DNA from: Lishizhenia tianjinensis
GTDB lineage: Bacteria > Bacteroidota > Bacteroidia > Flavobacteriales_D > Crocinitomicaceae
DNA length: 48,937 nucleotides
Direction: 5' to 3'
NCBI GenBank assembly: GCA_943330745.2
Contig: CALQIX020000026.1
Span: forward strand, 1-48,937
The notes under the pieces were generated by a model, which was given only the letters and a program-made list of their open reading frames with translations, did not search any database and was not told the origin of the DNA. The translations under genes were made by a program, and so were the position numbers. Numbering within the stretch: position 1 is the first letter of the stretch; each line of letters starts with the position of its first letter. Shown here one piece after another: positions 31,175 to 40,527 of this stretch.

Positions 31175-32935
31175 TTATTTATTCACAACAAACTTTCGAG
31201 TTGATGTTGATTTGCCATCAGACAATAAAATAAAATAAATGCCATCGCTAAAATGAGTAATATCAATTGATTTTGACAATCCATTCAATAAATATGAACC
31301 CAACAACATTCCTTTAGAATCTAAGATTGAAAGAGTCGCCGTTGTTTCTTTTACAACTTCAACCGTTATTTCATTTGAAGTAGGATTTGGAAATAGCGAT
31401 ATCCCCGTTTCTTGAGAAATGTTTTCAATACTTAAGGCTGGATCAAAATTCATTCGTACCATTACGTTTGATGTCGTGTAATACCACGTATTGTCTGTAT
31501 AATCAAAATAATAGGATGTTTGTGGCTCAGATGCGCCTGAGGATGCCGTTACTAAGTCATTTGTAGCGCCACCATCACCATAAGAACCAACCATTGCTAG
31601 GTAAGACTCATTTGCATTTAACAGAATTGGAGTCGCAAGTGGCAATGAAATTTTTTGGCCTAAATCCGATTGTGTAAGAATATACGGTGCAGATTCATCA
31701 ACAAAAACAAAATTTCCTGTTGCGGGGTCTATTGAATAAAGTTTGATAAAAATCTCTGCGCCTGGTTCAGAAGTTGCATTTATAATGGCGTCAATCCCAT
31801 ATATTGTTGCTGATGTGAAAATATCAAAAATATGCCCAACCTCGTATCCTTGTCCTGTGTTACTAATTCCACCTAAAATTTGACCATTGTCTCTTGCATA
31901 AATAAAAGGATTTACGTCAACTTGAAAATATGGTAATAAATTATTTAATCCATCAGGCTCACTATTACTTGTTGTAGCTGCTACTTGAACCGAATAAATT
32001 GCATTACCCGCGGATGGTGTGAACGTAGCAGAACAGAAAATAGTATCCTGCGATGCAGCTTGAATAACAATTGGACCACCTACTCCAGCATAAATGCCAC
32101 TAATATCTGCCGTAAAACCTGCATCATTGATGTCTTGAACTCCAATATTTTTAATCACACCTCCAATGTTTATAGGAGCAATTTGAGCTGTTGGCACTTG
32201 AAAATAAGGTAATCTTGCACCATAAGCGCCATCCGATCCAAATGATGTTGTTTGTAGTTTTAAGTCATATTGATCTGTTTCAATTATTTTCATATCATCA
32301 ATTGCCCAATACCAACCCCAATTTCCTTGGTAATTAATCTGAACTTTCACATTTGACTGACCTCCAGCAACAGCGGAAATATTAATTGAATAAACATCAG
32401 GATTTGGCGAATTTTGAGCGGTTGGTTCAGTTCCATCAGTTACAACAAAATCAGTCCAAGATGTTCCACCATCATTACTAATACGGATAATTCGAGTATC
32501 CAGATAGGTGCGATAAGATTGTTCAAAAACGATACTTACATTTGAATAAGCGGAACAATCAATTGTTCCCGTGTAGGTCATATTTGAATTTTGAATCCCT
32601 GCATTCCCTTGTGCATCTGAATTAATAAATGCAAAACCATTAGTTACTGTAGTAAAAACCGCTGGACTAAGGGTAGTAACAGGAATTGTATCCGCATTCG
32701 TTGTAATTGTCCAATCCAGGTAGGGAGATGAAGTGTTGTCATAAGCCCAATCAGATCCGACTGAAAAATCATTTTGCCAAATAACAACTCCTTTTGGATT
32801 ATTTACTTTGGCTGGTTTTAATTGATATTCAAAACTTGCGTATTTATTTTTTGTTTGAATACTCTGAGAGGGCAATTGTGCATTTAATTGAATTCCAAAA
32901 GTGGAGCACATCATCAACATATAAATTTTCTTCAT
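31175..32935 (-). CDS. T9SS-secreted surface protein with MAM/jelly-roll-like domain
   Basis: A 586-residue protein with a signal peptide. Residues about 48-220 form a choice-of-anchor/MAM-like jelly roll (GVVIWQNDFSVGSDWAYDNT, ISNDGGTSWTDFVV, NWGWYWAIDDMKI). A CARDB/Ig-like middle follows, then a domain ending LVTASSGASEPQTSYYFDYT, and a C-terminal type A sorting domain (ISLFPNPTSNEITVEV...DGIYFILLSDGKSTSTRKFV). It is exported by Sec, then by the type IX system, and attached to or released from the cell surface. It is a close paralogue of the gene 33019-34812, upstream on the same strand; each gene has its own terminator. Confidence 0.9.
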   Translation of the reverse strand: MKKIYMLMMCSTFGIQLNAQLPSQSIQTKNKYASFEYQLKPAKVNNPKGVVIWQNDFSVGSDWAYDNTSSPYLDWTITTNADTIPVTTLSPAVFTTVTNGFAFINSDAQGNAGIQNSNMTYTGTIDCSAYSNVSIVFEQSYRTYLDTRIIRISNDGGTSWTDFVVTDGTEPTAQNSPNPDVYSINISAVAGGQSNVKVQINYQGNWGWYWAIDDMKIIETDQYDLKLQTTSFGSDGAYGARLPYFQVPTAQIAPINIGGVIKNIGVQDINDAGFTADISGIYAGVGGPIVIQAASQDTIFCSATFTPSAGNAIYSVQVAATTSNSEPDGLNNLLPYFQVDVNPFIYARDNGQILGGISNTGQGYEVGHIFDIFTSATIYGIDAIINATSEPGAEIFIKLYSIDPATGNFVFVDESAPYILTQSDLGQKISLPLATPILLNANESYLAMVGSYGDGGATNDLVTASSGASEPQTSYYFDYTDNTWYYTTSNVMVRMNFDPALSIENISQETGISLFPNPTSNEITVEVVKETTATLSILDSKGMLLGSYLLNGLSKSIDITHFSDGIYFILLSDGKSTSTRKFVVNK

Positions 32936-32971
32936 CCATTAATTTTTAATAAGTTAGCATTCAAATGTAAT

Positions 32972-33000
32972 AAAAAAAGGGTCGCTTTTGGCGACCCTTT
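32972..33000 (-). terminator. Rho-independent terminator
   Basis: Perfect ten-pair stem AAAGGGTCGC / GCGACCCTTT with loop CAAAA on the minus strand, then a T-run. Ends gene 33019-34812. Confidence 0.92.
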
Positions 33001-33018
33001 CCTATTTTCTTAAAGAAA

Positions 33019-34812
33019 TTATTTTTTGATAACTACTTTCTCAGTTGATACAGAAGTTCCATCAGTGATATTTACATAGTAAACACCATTTGATAAACCA
33101 GCAGTATTAATAGAAGTAGATACACCATTGATTGCAGTTGTTTTAACCACTTTTCCTGTTACGTCAACAACTGTAATTGTTGCTGTTACTTCTTTATTTA
33201 ATGTTACGTTAATAACATCAGAAGCAGGATTTGGATAAACATTTAATCCGAATACATTCGCTACTTCATTAATTGAAGCAGAAGGATCAAAATTCATTCT
33301 TACCATTGGAGTTGAAGTAGTGTAGAACCATGTTGCAGTTTCATCTAAATAGAAAGATGTTTGTGCTTCAGAAACACCAGCAGTTCCAACAACTAAGTCG
33401 TTTGTTGCTCCACCGTCACCTAATGAACCAGCAACAACTAGATAAGACTCACCGCCATTTAATGTAGCAGCACCGTTGATCAATGGTAAAGTAACTTTCT
33501 GACCTAAATTAGCCGCTGTTAATGTGTAAGGATTCGATTCATCAACATATACAAAAGCACCAGTCGCATCAATTGAATACAATTTAACAAACATTTGAGC
33601 TCCTACTTCAGCTGCAGCATTAACAACCACATCTATAGCAGTTAAATCAGCTGTTGCAACAATATCAAAGATATTTCCAACTTCGAAACTTAAACCAGAA
33701 TTGAACGATCCAGAAGCAATAGTACCTTTGTCACGTGCATAAATATAATTTTGAACGGCAATTGTTGCAGCACTTGTAATTGCATTATTTGCAGGATCAG
33801 CATCAGTAGCACCAGATGCAACAGAAAGATTCACTACGTGATTCGCAGCAACAGCTGGAGGAGTTACAGCAGCAGTTACTTCTAATGTATCAAAAGAACC
33901 TGCTAACACTGTACTTGGAGCAGAAGTTCCTGTATACGCTCCACTTGCTAATGCAGCAGTGAAAACAACATCAGTTTGATCCAAAGCTCCTAAGTTTGAA
34001 ATAATACCACCAAAATTAATTGGGGCAACTTGAGCAATTGGAATTTGATAATATGGTAAACGAGCACCCCAAAATCCTGTAGAACCCCAATAAACATCAG
34101 TCATTTCTAAATCATAATCTTCAGGAGTAACAATTTTCACATCATCAACTGCCCAAAACCAATCCCAATCTCCAGTGTACTTGAAACCAATTTTAACGGA
34201 AGCTTGGTTACCAATTTCACTTGACAAATTAACTTGTACTAAGTCAGGATTTGTTGTGTTCGTATTGGTCATCATATTTGCATTCACCTCTACTTCTAAC
34301 CATGTAATTCCACCATCCAAACTATAAATCACAAATGTTGATTCAGCGAATCTTCTGTGCGTTTGTTGAAAAGTCATAACAACATTAGGCTGACCTGTTA
34401 AATCGATATTACCTGTGTAATAAATCCATGCGTTTTGCGTTTGACCACCTCCAGCTGCATCTGAATTAATGATTGCATAACCATTAGCTGCAGTTGTGTG
34501 TCCAGCTGGAACCAAGGTAGCAATTTGAGCAGAAGCAGTTTGATTGGCTGAACCCAAATCTGTTGTTATTTGCCAATCACCAGCTGTGTGAGGAGGAGTC
34601 CCTGTACTTCCTGCATTTCCTGTAGCCCAATCAGCTTGAACCGAGAAATCATTTTGCCAAAGTGTAATACCTTTAGGCTGAGCAAATACACCTTTTGGTG
34701 CTTTTTCTTGAATAAATGAATTATTCTTACCATTAAGAACTGGTGAATTTTTTTGAGCCACCAAAGTTCCCGCAGCAAGTAATCCTACTAAACAAACGTA
34801 AATCTTTTTCAT
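33019..34812 (-). CDS. T9SS-secreted surface protein, paralogue of 31175-32935
   Basis: A 597-residue protein with the same layout as its neighbour: signal peptide (ends GTLVAQ), jelly-roll domain (GITLWQNDFSVQADWATGNA, YSLDGGITWLEVEV, DWDWFWAVDDVKIVTPEDYD), middle region (QIPIAQVAPINFGGIISNLG), LVVGTAGVSEAQTSFYLDET, and a sorting domain (LNVYPNPASDVINVTLNKEV...NGVYYVNITDGTSVSTEKVV). It is richer in Ala and Gly codons and better matched to a strong promoter (34832-34863), so it may be the highly expressed copy (inference). The pair arose by tandem duplication. Confidence 0.92.
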   Translation of the reverse strand: MKKIYVCLVGLLAAGTLVAQKNSPVLNGKNNSFIQEKAPKGVFAQPKGITLWQNDFSVQADWATGNAGSTGTPPHTAGDWQITTDLGSANQTASAQIATLVPAGHTTAANGYAIINSDAAGGGQTQNAWIYYTGNIDLTGQPNVVMTFQQTHRRFAESTFVIYSLDGGITWLEVEVNANMMTNTNTTNPDLVQVNLSSEIGNQASVKIGFKYTGDWDWFWAVDDVKIVTPEDYDLEMTDVYWGSTGFWGARLPYYQIPIAQVAPINFGGIISNLGALDQTDVVFTAALASGAYTGTSAPSTVLAGSFDTLEVTAAVTPPAVAANHVVNLSVASGATDADPANNAITSAATIAVQNYIYARDKGTIASGSFNSGLSFEVGNIFDIVATADLTAIDVVVNAAAEVGAQMFVKLYSIDATGAFVYVDESNPYTLTAANLGQKVTLPLINGAATLNGGESYLVVAGSLGDGGATNDLVVGTAGVSEAQTSFYLDETATWFYTTSTPMVRMNFDPSASINEVANVFGLNVYPNPASDVINVTLNKEVTATITVVDVTGKVVKTTAINGVSTSINTAGLSNGVYYVNITDGTSVSTEKVVIKK

Positions 34813-34831
34813 GTTAATTAATTTTAGGTTA

Positions 34832-34863
34832 CGAAAATAAAAAGAAATTTATTCTTTAACAAA
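34832..34863 (-). promoter_or_regulatory. Promoter of the T9SS gene 33019-34812
   Basis: On the minus strand TTTG (34860-34863), a 20-bp spacer and TATTTTCG (34832-34839), one base from TAnnTTTG. About 19 bases remain to the start codon. Confidence 0.6.
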
Positions 34864-34890
34864 CCTAAATCGTTAAAGTTTTTTGAATTA

Positions 34891-35757
34891 TCAAATAAAT
34901 TGAAAATCAACCCGTCGATTTCGTTTTTTACCTTCCGAAGTTTCATTACTTTCTACCGGTTTTTTTTCTCCTTGAAATTCATATTCTATGCGGTCTCGGC
35001 TGAGTCCATTGGTCTCTAAAAAATGAATAATTGTTTCAGCTCGTTTTAGTGAAAGTTTTTCATTGTAGGAATCTGATCCATCCCAATCGGTATGTCCAAT
35101 AACCTTTAACCTCAAATCTGTATGTCCATTCACCACTTGGATTACTTTTTTCAAATATGTTTGAAATTCCTCCTTCAAAATATCTTGTGCAGGGTCAAAA
35201 TAAACCGATTGAAACTGAAAATTCTTCCGTACCTCATCGCGCAAATCAGGAGCAACTAAGCCAAGTTTATATTCTTTTTGAAATAAATAGAACCAAGCGT
35301 GACTCGTTTCTTTTTTATCCAACGCATCTATTTTTCCTGTAGATTTGAATAATACGATGCGTTTGGAGGAAATTGTTTTGTTGGCTGAGAACAATTCGCC
35401 TTCCATGTAGCCAGTAGAATCAATATATTTCAACCGCATACCCCACGGTTCAGCAGAAATTTGATCCTTAGACTTCTTATCCAACTGGGATTTATTAAAG
35501 GTTAAAATTGAATCCAAAAAATCTCCTTGCGTCTTGAACGTGTAAAATGATACGGTTCCTTTTTTCTCTATTCGTATGAAAGCTTCCAAATTGGATTTGT
35601 ATTTACTCATGGAAACAAAAACAACCTGTTCAGTTGAGTCATCAATTTTGGCAGAAAATACAGCTCCTTTCCACAAACCATTATAGGTTACTTGACCCCA
35701 AGAATATTGGAGTAAAAAAGTAAAAACAACAGTTAGCTGAAGAAGATTGTTTCGCAT
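34891..35757 (-). CDS. OmpA-C domain outer-membrane protein
   Basis: A 288-residue protein with a signal peptide (ends YSWG). Residues 22-150 are a beta-rich region (YNGLWKGAVFSAKIDDSTEQ), and 175-288 an OmpA/MotB-like peptidoglycan-binding domain (FQSVYFDPAQDILKEEFQTY, VIGHTDWDGSDSYNEKLSLK, RAETIIHFLETNGLSRDRIE, GKKRNRRVDF). It would tie the outer membrane to peptidoglycan through the diaminopimelate-binding D and R residues. Confidence 0.9.
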   Translation of the reverse strand: MRNNLLQLTVVFTFLLQYSWGQVTYNGLWKGAVFSAKIDDSTEQVVFVSMSKYKSNLEAFIRIEKKGTVSFYTFKTQGDFLDSILTFNKSQLDKKSKDQISAEPWGMRLKYIDSTGYMEGELFSANKTISSKRIVLFKSTGKIDALDKKETSHAWFYLFQKEYKLGLVAPDLRDEVRKNFQFQSVYFDPAQDILKEEFQTYLKKVIQVVNGHTDLRLKVIGHTDWDGSDSYNEKLSLKRAETIIHFLETNGLSRDRIEYEFQGEKKPVESNETSEGKKRNRRVDFQFI

Positions 35758-35845
35758 TATTTTCTTATTCGTTACTTTTGAAAAAAAGTTCCGGTTTAGA
35801 GCTTAAACTTTTTTGCATTTGTTTTGTTTCATTAAAAACATAAAA

Positions 35846-36427
35846 ATGAAGATTTTAGCTTTAATATCCTTTTCTTGTCTCATCATGGCTTGTAGTAATA
35901 GTCAGAAAGCCCAAGTAAATCCAACGAACATGCCAAATACAGAAAAACAAAGTATTCATCAATTTAGTGCACAAACTATTACAGGTGAAACAGTTTCCTT
36001 GTCAACATTCAAAGGAAAAAAAATAATGGTTGTCAATACCGCCTCTAAATGTGGATTAACGCCTCAATATGAAGGTTTGGAGGCATTATACAAAAAGTAT
36101 CAAGGTTCAGATTTTGTGATTGTCGGTTTTCCAGCAAACGATTTCATGGCGCAAGAACCAGGGTCAAACGAAGAAATTGCGACATTTTGCCAAAAAAATT
36201 ACGGCGTATCATTTCCAATGATGAGTAAAATATCTGTTAAAGGAAAAGATATGCATCCCGTTTATCAATTTCTGACGGAAAAATCGAAGAATGGTTTAGA
36301 AGACAATTCAGTTCAGTGGAATTTTCAGAAATACTTAATCGATGAAAATGGATATTTGGTAAAAGTTATAGGTCCACGCACCAGTCCTGATGATGCTGAA
36401 ATAACAAACTGGATTGAAGAGAAATAG
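35846..36427 (+). CDS. Glutathione-peroxidase-family lipoprotein
   Basis: From ATG 35846 a 193-residue protein. The lipobox IMAC (Cys16) predicts membrane anchoring outside the cytoplasm. The GPx fold shows the peroxidatic Cys69 (NTASKCGLTPQYEGLEALY), GFPANDFMAQEPGSNEEIAT, and VQWNFQKYLIDENG with the active-site Trp-Asn. The usual GFPCNQF has become GFPANDF, so the resolving Cys and the catalytic Gln of that motif are missing. This suggests a one-Cys-type enzyme reduced by another thiol partner. The frame could extend up to 35813, but the signal peptide marks the start. Confidence 0.9.
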   Translation: MKILALISFSCLIMACSNSQKAQVNPTNMPNTEKQSIHQFSAQTITGETVSLSTFKGKKIMVVNTASKCGLTPQYEGLEALYKKYQGSDFVIVGFPANDFMAQEPGSNEEIATFCQKNYGVSFPMMSKISVKGKDMHPVYQFLTEKSKNGLEDNSVQWNFQKYLIDENGYLVKVIGPRTSPDDAEITNWIEEK

Positions 36428-36431
36428 AACG

Positions 36432-37349
36432 TTACTTTCCTATTTCGATTATCATGCCGTCCTTAGCGAAAATAGAATTTTCAAAGACATTCCTTGCTTC
36501 TTTAACGTGTTCCAATTCATTTGAATACCGGGCGCTAATGTGTCCCATAATCAATTTCTGAACATTGGATTTTAACGCTATAGTTGCGGCGTCGTTTGCT
36601 GTCGAATGAAAAGTTTTTTTTGCCCGTAGTTTGTCTTTTTCAATAAACGTGGCTTCATGATACAAAACTGTAGAATCTGTTATGTATTCAATAATTCGCT
36701 CATCGAATTTAGTGTCTGAACAATAGGCATAGGAAAGTAATTTCTTAGGAGGCAATGTGAATTCTTTAAATTTCCAATACCTACCCTGCTCATCTAGCAC
36801 ATCTTTTCCCGCTTTTAATTGATGAATTACCGCCAATGGTATTTGAAAATCAATTACTTTCTGCTTTTTCAGGTTCAATTCAGTGGCTTTTTCTTTAATC
36901 AAAAATCCATGTGTTGGAACCTTATGATTTAGAGGAAATGTATGAATTTCAATTAATTTATCGTCATAAACGCTGGAGATTTCTCCTTTTTCTAATAGTT
37001 TAAATTCAATTTCAAAATCCAATTTACGATGGCCAATTTCCAATTGGGACCGAATGATTTCTTCCAATCCTTTGGGTCCCACAATCGTTAAACCACTATT
37101 TCTACCCAAGAGGTGCATGGTACTTAACAAACCAACCAATCCGAAAAAATGATCTCCGTGTAAGTGCGAAATTAAAATCACTTGCAAAGATTGAATTTTG
37201 ACACCGTATTTACGCATCTGAAACTGCGTTCCTTCGCCACAATCAATTAAAATATTGCGGTTATTACACGAAACAAATTGGGCTGTAGGAAATCTAGATG
37301 GGGTGGGAACGGCTGATCCGCTTCCCAAAATAATCACTGAAAAAATCAC
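36432..37349 (-). CDS. rnz: Ribonuclease Z
   Basis: A 305-residue metallo-beta-lactamase-fold enzyme that removes 3' trailers from tRNA precursors. The zinc motif HLHGDH is at residues 62-67. Other family marks are ILGSGSAVPTPSRFPTAQF at the start, NHKVPTHGFLI, YCSDTKFDE, YHEATFIEKDKLRAKKTFHS and MGHISARYSN. Length is normal. It overlaps the STAS gene upstream by ATGA and is probably cotranslated with it. tRNA-Arg without an encoded CCA, elsewhere in the window, is a suitable substrate. Confidence 0.96.
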   Translation of the reverse strand: MIFSVIILGSGSAVPTPSRFPTAQFVSCNNRNILIDCGEGTQFQMRKYGVKIQSLQVILISHLHGDHFFGLVGLLSTMHLLGRNSGLTIVGPKGLEEIIRSQLEIGHRKLDFEIEFKLLEKGEISSVYDDKLIEIHTFPLNHKVPTHGFLIKEKATELNLKKQKVIDFQIPLAVIHQLKAGKDVLDEQGRYWKFKEFTLPPKKLLSYAYCSDTKFDERIIEYITDSTVLYHEATFIEKDKLRAKKTFHSTANDAATIALKSNVQKLIMGHISARYSNELEHVKEARNVFENSIFAKDGMIIEIGK

Positions 37350-37687
37350 GAATGAAATCTTTCCAAAGATGTTTTATGAGAGGATTCAATATCAATTACT
37401 TTATCCAATTGAGCAATGCGTATCATTTTCATTACTGTTGGTTGAACATTGCATAAAATGAATTTGCCATTCGTATCCTTGCACAATCGGTTAGCCATTA
37501 GGATTGCACTCAAACCAGAAGAATCACAATATTTTGTTTTCGACATATCAAAAATGACGCGATTACGGTTATTTTTATTGATGTATAAAAAATGTCCTTT
37601 TAGTTCAGGAGCCAAAGAAGCATCCAGTTTTTCGACATGTGAAACCACCGTAACGATGTTTTCATTGTGTTGCAATTCAAAATTCAT
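37346..37687 (-). CDS. STAS-domain anti-sigma-factor antagonist-like protein
   Basis: A 113-residue single STAS domain: N-terminal strands (NIVTVVSHVEKLDASLAPEL), RVIFDMSKTKYCDSSGLSAI with the phosphorylatable Ser at 56/57, and FILCNVQPTVMKMIRIAQLD. Such proteins bind anti-sigma factors or act in partner switching. It is first in a two-gene operon with rnz, a common Bacteroidota pairing. Confidence 0.9.
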   Translation of the reverse strand: MNFELQHNENIVTVVSHVEKLDASLAPELKGHFLYINKNNRNRVIFDMSKTKYCDSSGLSAILMANRLCKDTNGKFILCNVQPTVMKMIRIAQLDKVIDIESSHKTSLERFHS

Positions 37688-37703
37688 AACACGATTGTTT
37701 TGC

Positions 37704-37741
37704 CAAATGTAATAAAAATCTAAATCACTCGATTAATTTTG
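37704..37741. promoter_or_regulatory. Divergent -7 boxes
   Basis: Minus strand TACATTTG (37704-37711) before the STAS/rnz pair and plus strand TAATTTTG (37734-37741) before gene 37768 are both full TAnnTTTG matches. Neither has a clear -33 box. Confidence 0.5.
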
Positions 37742-37767
37742 CATCTTTGTCTTGAAACAATTTTCAC

Positions 37768-38400
37768 ATGAATAAAATAGTACCATTTCTTTTTTTGTTT
37801 GTTTTTACCTCCAGTTATTGCCAACTCAAAAAAACGTTTGTTGGAACTCTTGTTTATGAGATATCCAATTTGGATCGTCCCGAGGATAAACCATTGGAAA
37901 TGATCGTTTTTTCACTCGATTCCTTGGTTCGAATTGAAACACCATCTCCTGTATTTGGTGCACAAATATTCATCAAACACATACCTCGAAAAAAATCCTA
38001 TTTATTGATTTCATTGAGTGAAACTGATCATTATGCCATTAAAGATGAATTTAAAAATCCGGATAGCTCCAAAATTCAAGTAAAATATATTTGGAAGAAA
38101 AAATGGGGTAAAAAAAACATTGGTGGATTGATGGGTAAAAAATTAAAACTCACCTTCCTGAAATCCAATCAATCATACGATTGCTATTATAGTAAAGAAT
38201 TTGCTGCAAAATACCAAGATGCCTATCTCGATTTTCCTGGGATTCCATTAGAGTACTACGTTGAAACCGAAGATGGAATTTTAAAATACGCATTAAAAAA
38301 ACACAACAAGATTGCTCCTAACTACGATCTATTTGGTATTCCAAGTAATTACAAGCGAGTTACTTTTGATGAATTTGTTGATCTGTTAAATAAAGAATAA
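37768..38400 (+). CDS. Secreted protein, DUF4412/GLPGLI-like
   Basis: A 210-residue protein with a signal peptide (ends SSYCQ), then a beta-rich domain: GTLVYEISNLDRPEDKPLEM, SLDSLVRIETPSPVFGAQIF, YYSKEFAAKYQDAYLDFPGI, PLEYYVETEDGILKYALKKH. The repeated thin beta-strands around a YD(C/S)YYSKEF-type turn resemble lolA-like DUF4412/GLPGLI proteins; this is a family-level guess. Its stop overlaps the thioesterase start by one base (TAATG), so they are coupled. Confidence 0.65.
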   Translation: MNKIVPFLFLFVFTSSYCQLKKTFVGTLVYEISNLDRPEDKPLEMIVFSLDSLVRIETPSPVFGAQIFIKHIPRKKSYLLISLSETDHYAIKDEFKNPDSSKIQVKYIWKKKWGKKNIGGLMGKKLKLTFLKSNQSYDCYYSKEFAAKYQDAYLDFPGIPLEYYVETEDGILKYALKKHNKIAPNYDLFGIPSNYKRVTFDEFVDLLNKE

Positions 38401-38948
38401 TGTCAGTTTTTAAAAAAAATAGCGAATCAGAAACTACTCTTACCGAGCTAATGATTCCAAGTTACGCGAATTTTGGAGGCAAAGTTCATGGAGGTATTTT
38501 ACTTTCATTGATGGATAAAATCGCTTATGTATGCGGCACCAAGCATGCTGAAAACTATTGTGTAACCGTTGCTGTTGAAGGGGTAGAATTTTTAAACCCG
38601 GTGGAAGTTGGCGACTTGGTACATTTAATGGCATCGGTCAATTACGTGGGTAATACTACGATGATTATTGGTATTCGCGTAGAATCGTTAAATCCAAAAA
38701 CCAAAGTCACCAAACACACCAATTCGTGCTATTTCACGATGGCAGCAAAAGATGAAACTGGAAAACTAACACAAGTTCCAGGTTTGATTCTTGAAAACGA
38801 AACTCAACTCAGGAGATTTTGTGAAGGAAAAATGATCAAGCAGTTTTCACACGAAAAACGGAAAATACTTAAATCGGATTTGTTAAACTTATCCGACAAT
38901 GAAATTTTAGCGCTTTGCGAAAACGAAAGGTGCGAAATTAAAATTTAA
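38400..38948 (+). CDS. Acyl-CoA thioesterase, hotdog fold (YciA/BFIT type)
   Basis: A 182-residue protein. The hotdog domain (10-130) has the signature NFGGKVHGGILLSLMDKIAY with the catalytic Asp, then VEGVEFLNPVEVGDLVHLMA and VESLNPKTKVTKHTNSCYFT. It hydrolyses acyl-CoA thioesters in the cytoplasm. A C-terminal extension of about 45 basic residues is beyond the usual fold. The last four bases overlap the converging phosphoesterase gene. Confidence 0.9.
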   Translation: MSVFKKNSESETTLTELMIPSYANFGGKVHGGILLSLMDKIAYVCGTKHAENYCVTVAVEGVEFLNPVEVGDLVHLMASVNYVGNTTMIIGIRVESLNPKTKVTKHTNSCYFTMAAKDETGKLTQVPGLILENETQLRRFCEGKMIKQFSHEKRKILKSDLLNLSDNEILALCENERCEIKI

Positions 38949-39442
38949 ACTCGTTTTCCTAATTCAATTACTTCAAGGTCATGAATTCGATCTCCTGTAA
39001 TGGAAAATCGCAAAATGGTTCGCACTTGATGAAAGCCTTTAATCCCACACGCTCCAGGATTCATCCAAAGCATATTATAACGTGCATCCATTTTAACTAA
39101 TAATATGTGCGAATGCCCACAAATAAACAACTTGGGCGAACCTAATTGTAGCTCTTCATAAGCAGGCTTGGAATAGTTACCCGGTTTACCACCAATATGC
39201 GTAATGAGCACCTCGACATCTTCACACTTAAATCGAAGAAATTCTTTTGTGTCTTTTCGTATAATATGATTATCTATATTGCCCCAAACGGCTCTCGTCG
39301 GTTTGAATGCTTTTAGTTCATCCAACAACTCGATATCTCCAATATCTCCAGCGTGCCAAATTTCATCTACATTTTCAAAATGATGTAAGATTCGATCGTC
39401 CAAATAACCATGGGTATCTGATAATAAACCAATCCGTTTCAT
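38945..39442 (-). CDS. YfcE/MJ0936-type metallophosphoesterase
   Basis: A 165-residue phosphoesterase with all metal motifs: SDTHG (D9, H11), WHAGDIGD (D33), WGNIDNH, THIGG and CGHSH. It hydrolyses phosphomono- or diesters with two metals; the natural substrate is unknown. It overlaps the end of bioF by ATGA, so it is the third gene of the bioB-bioF operon, though no biotin role is known. Confidence 0.92.
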   Translation of the reverse strand: MKRIGLLSDTHGYLDDRILHHFENVDEIWHAGDIGDIELLDELKAFKPTRAVWGNIDNHIIRKDTKEFLRFKCEDVEVLITHIGGKPGNYSKPAYEELQLGSPKLFICGHSHILLVKMDARYNMLWMNPGACGIKGFHQVRTILRFSITGDRIHDLEVIELGKRV

Positions 39443-40527
39443 TCAGCTAGTTCTTGAGTGAGTAGCGCGGCTAAGCTTGAAATATCCTCCTGTAAATCAA
39501 AGGAATGCAAACAAATCCTTAGGCATTCTTGTCCCTCTGGCACGGTGGGAGCAAAAATTGGTTTTACTATTAAATTACTTTGGTTTAATGTTGAAGCAAT
39601 TTTTTTTGTTTTTTCTATATTACCTATATGAATTATTTGAATAGGCGAATTGATCTCTGAAACACAGGCTTCATGTTGGAAATTATTGCGAAATAAAGCA
39701 ATGTTTTTGTGTAACTCCGATTGTTGTTGAGCAACCAAATTGGACCCAACATTTTCTTGAATCAACTGATAAATAGCATTTGGAAGCGCTGTAGTGTAGA
39801 TAAACGAACGTGCAAAATTAATCAAGTATTTTTTCAGATTTTCAGACCCAAGAACAGCTGCACCTGCCAATCCGTATGCTTTCCCGAAGGTAACAATACG
39901 AGCAAAAACATCATTTTCTAGTTCCAATGCACTCACTACTCCCCTGCCCGCTTCACCAAAAATCCCTGCACTGTGCGCCTCATCCACAATCAAAAAAGCT
40001 TTAAATTCTTTGCAAAGTGCTGTCAATTTTCGAAAATGAGTCATTGTTCCATCCATTGAATACAAGGATTCCACCACCACATATACCACCTTATCTTCAA
40101 ACTTTCTAAGTTGACGCTCTAAATCGATATAATCGTGGTGTTTGAAAGCAAATGAATCCGCAAATGACAAACGCATTCCCTCTTTTGCACTGGCATGAAT
40201 TCTTTCATCGTAAAGAATTACGTCGCCTCGTTGAGGAACAGAACTCAGTAAGCCTAAATTTGCTGCATAGCCTGAATTAAAAACTAAAGCCGATTCAGCA
40301 TTAAAATGGGTTGCTAAAAAAGTCTCGCAATTTACCGCTTCGAGTGAATTTCCAGAAATCAAGCGAGAACCAGTCGCGCCCTTTAAATTGAGTTGAATAG
40401 TATTATTTCGAGCGAAACCTAAATAATCATTTGAATAAAAATCAATACCTGATTCACTACTACTTAATTCACGAAATGTACCAAGATGCTGGCGTTTATT
40501 CAGTTTATCAAGGAGTTTTTGATGCAT
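39439..40527 (-). CDS. bioF: 8-amino-7-oxononanoate synthase
   Basis: A 362-residue PLP enzyme condensing pimeloyl-ACP/CoA with alanine in biotin synthesis. The Schiff-base Lys is K216 (IVTFGKAYGLAGAAVLGS); D182 of VDEAHS contacts the cofactor ring. Other marks are SNDYLGFA, GSRLISGNS and NSGYAANLGLL. A close relative, 2-amino-3-ketobutyrate CoA ligase, is less likely given the direct linkage to bioB. No gap separates it from bioB. Confidence 0.94.
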   Translation of the reverse strand: MHQKLLDKLNKRQHLGTFRELSSSESGIDFYSNDYLGFARNNTIQLNLKGATGSRLISGNSLEAVNCETFLATHFNAESALVFNSGYAANLGLLSSVPQRGDVILYDERIHASAKEGMRLSFADSFAFKHHDYIDLERQLRKFEDKVVYVVVESLYSMDGTMTHFRKLTALCKEFKAFLIVDEAHSAGIFGEAGRGVVSALELENDVFARIVTFGKAYGLAGAAVLGSENLKKYLINFARSFIYTTALPNAIYQLIQENVGSNLVAQQQSELHKNIALFRNNFQHEACVSEINSPIQIIHIGNIEKTKKIASTLNQSNLIVKPIFAPTVPEGQECLRICLHSFDLQEDISSLAALLTQELAE

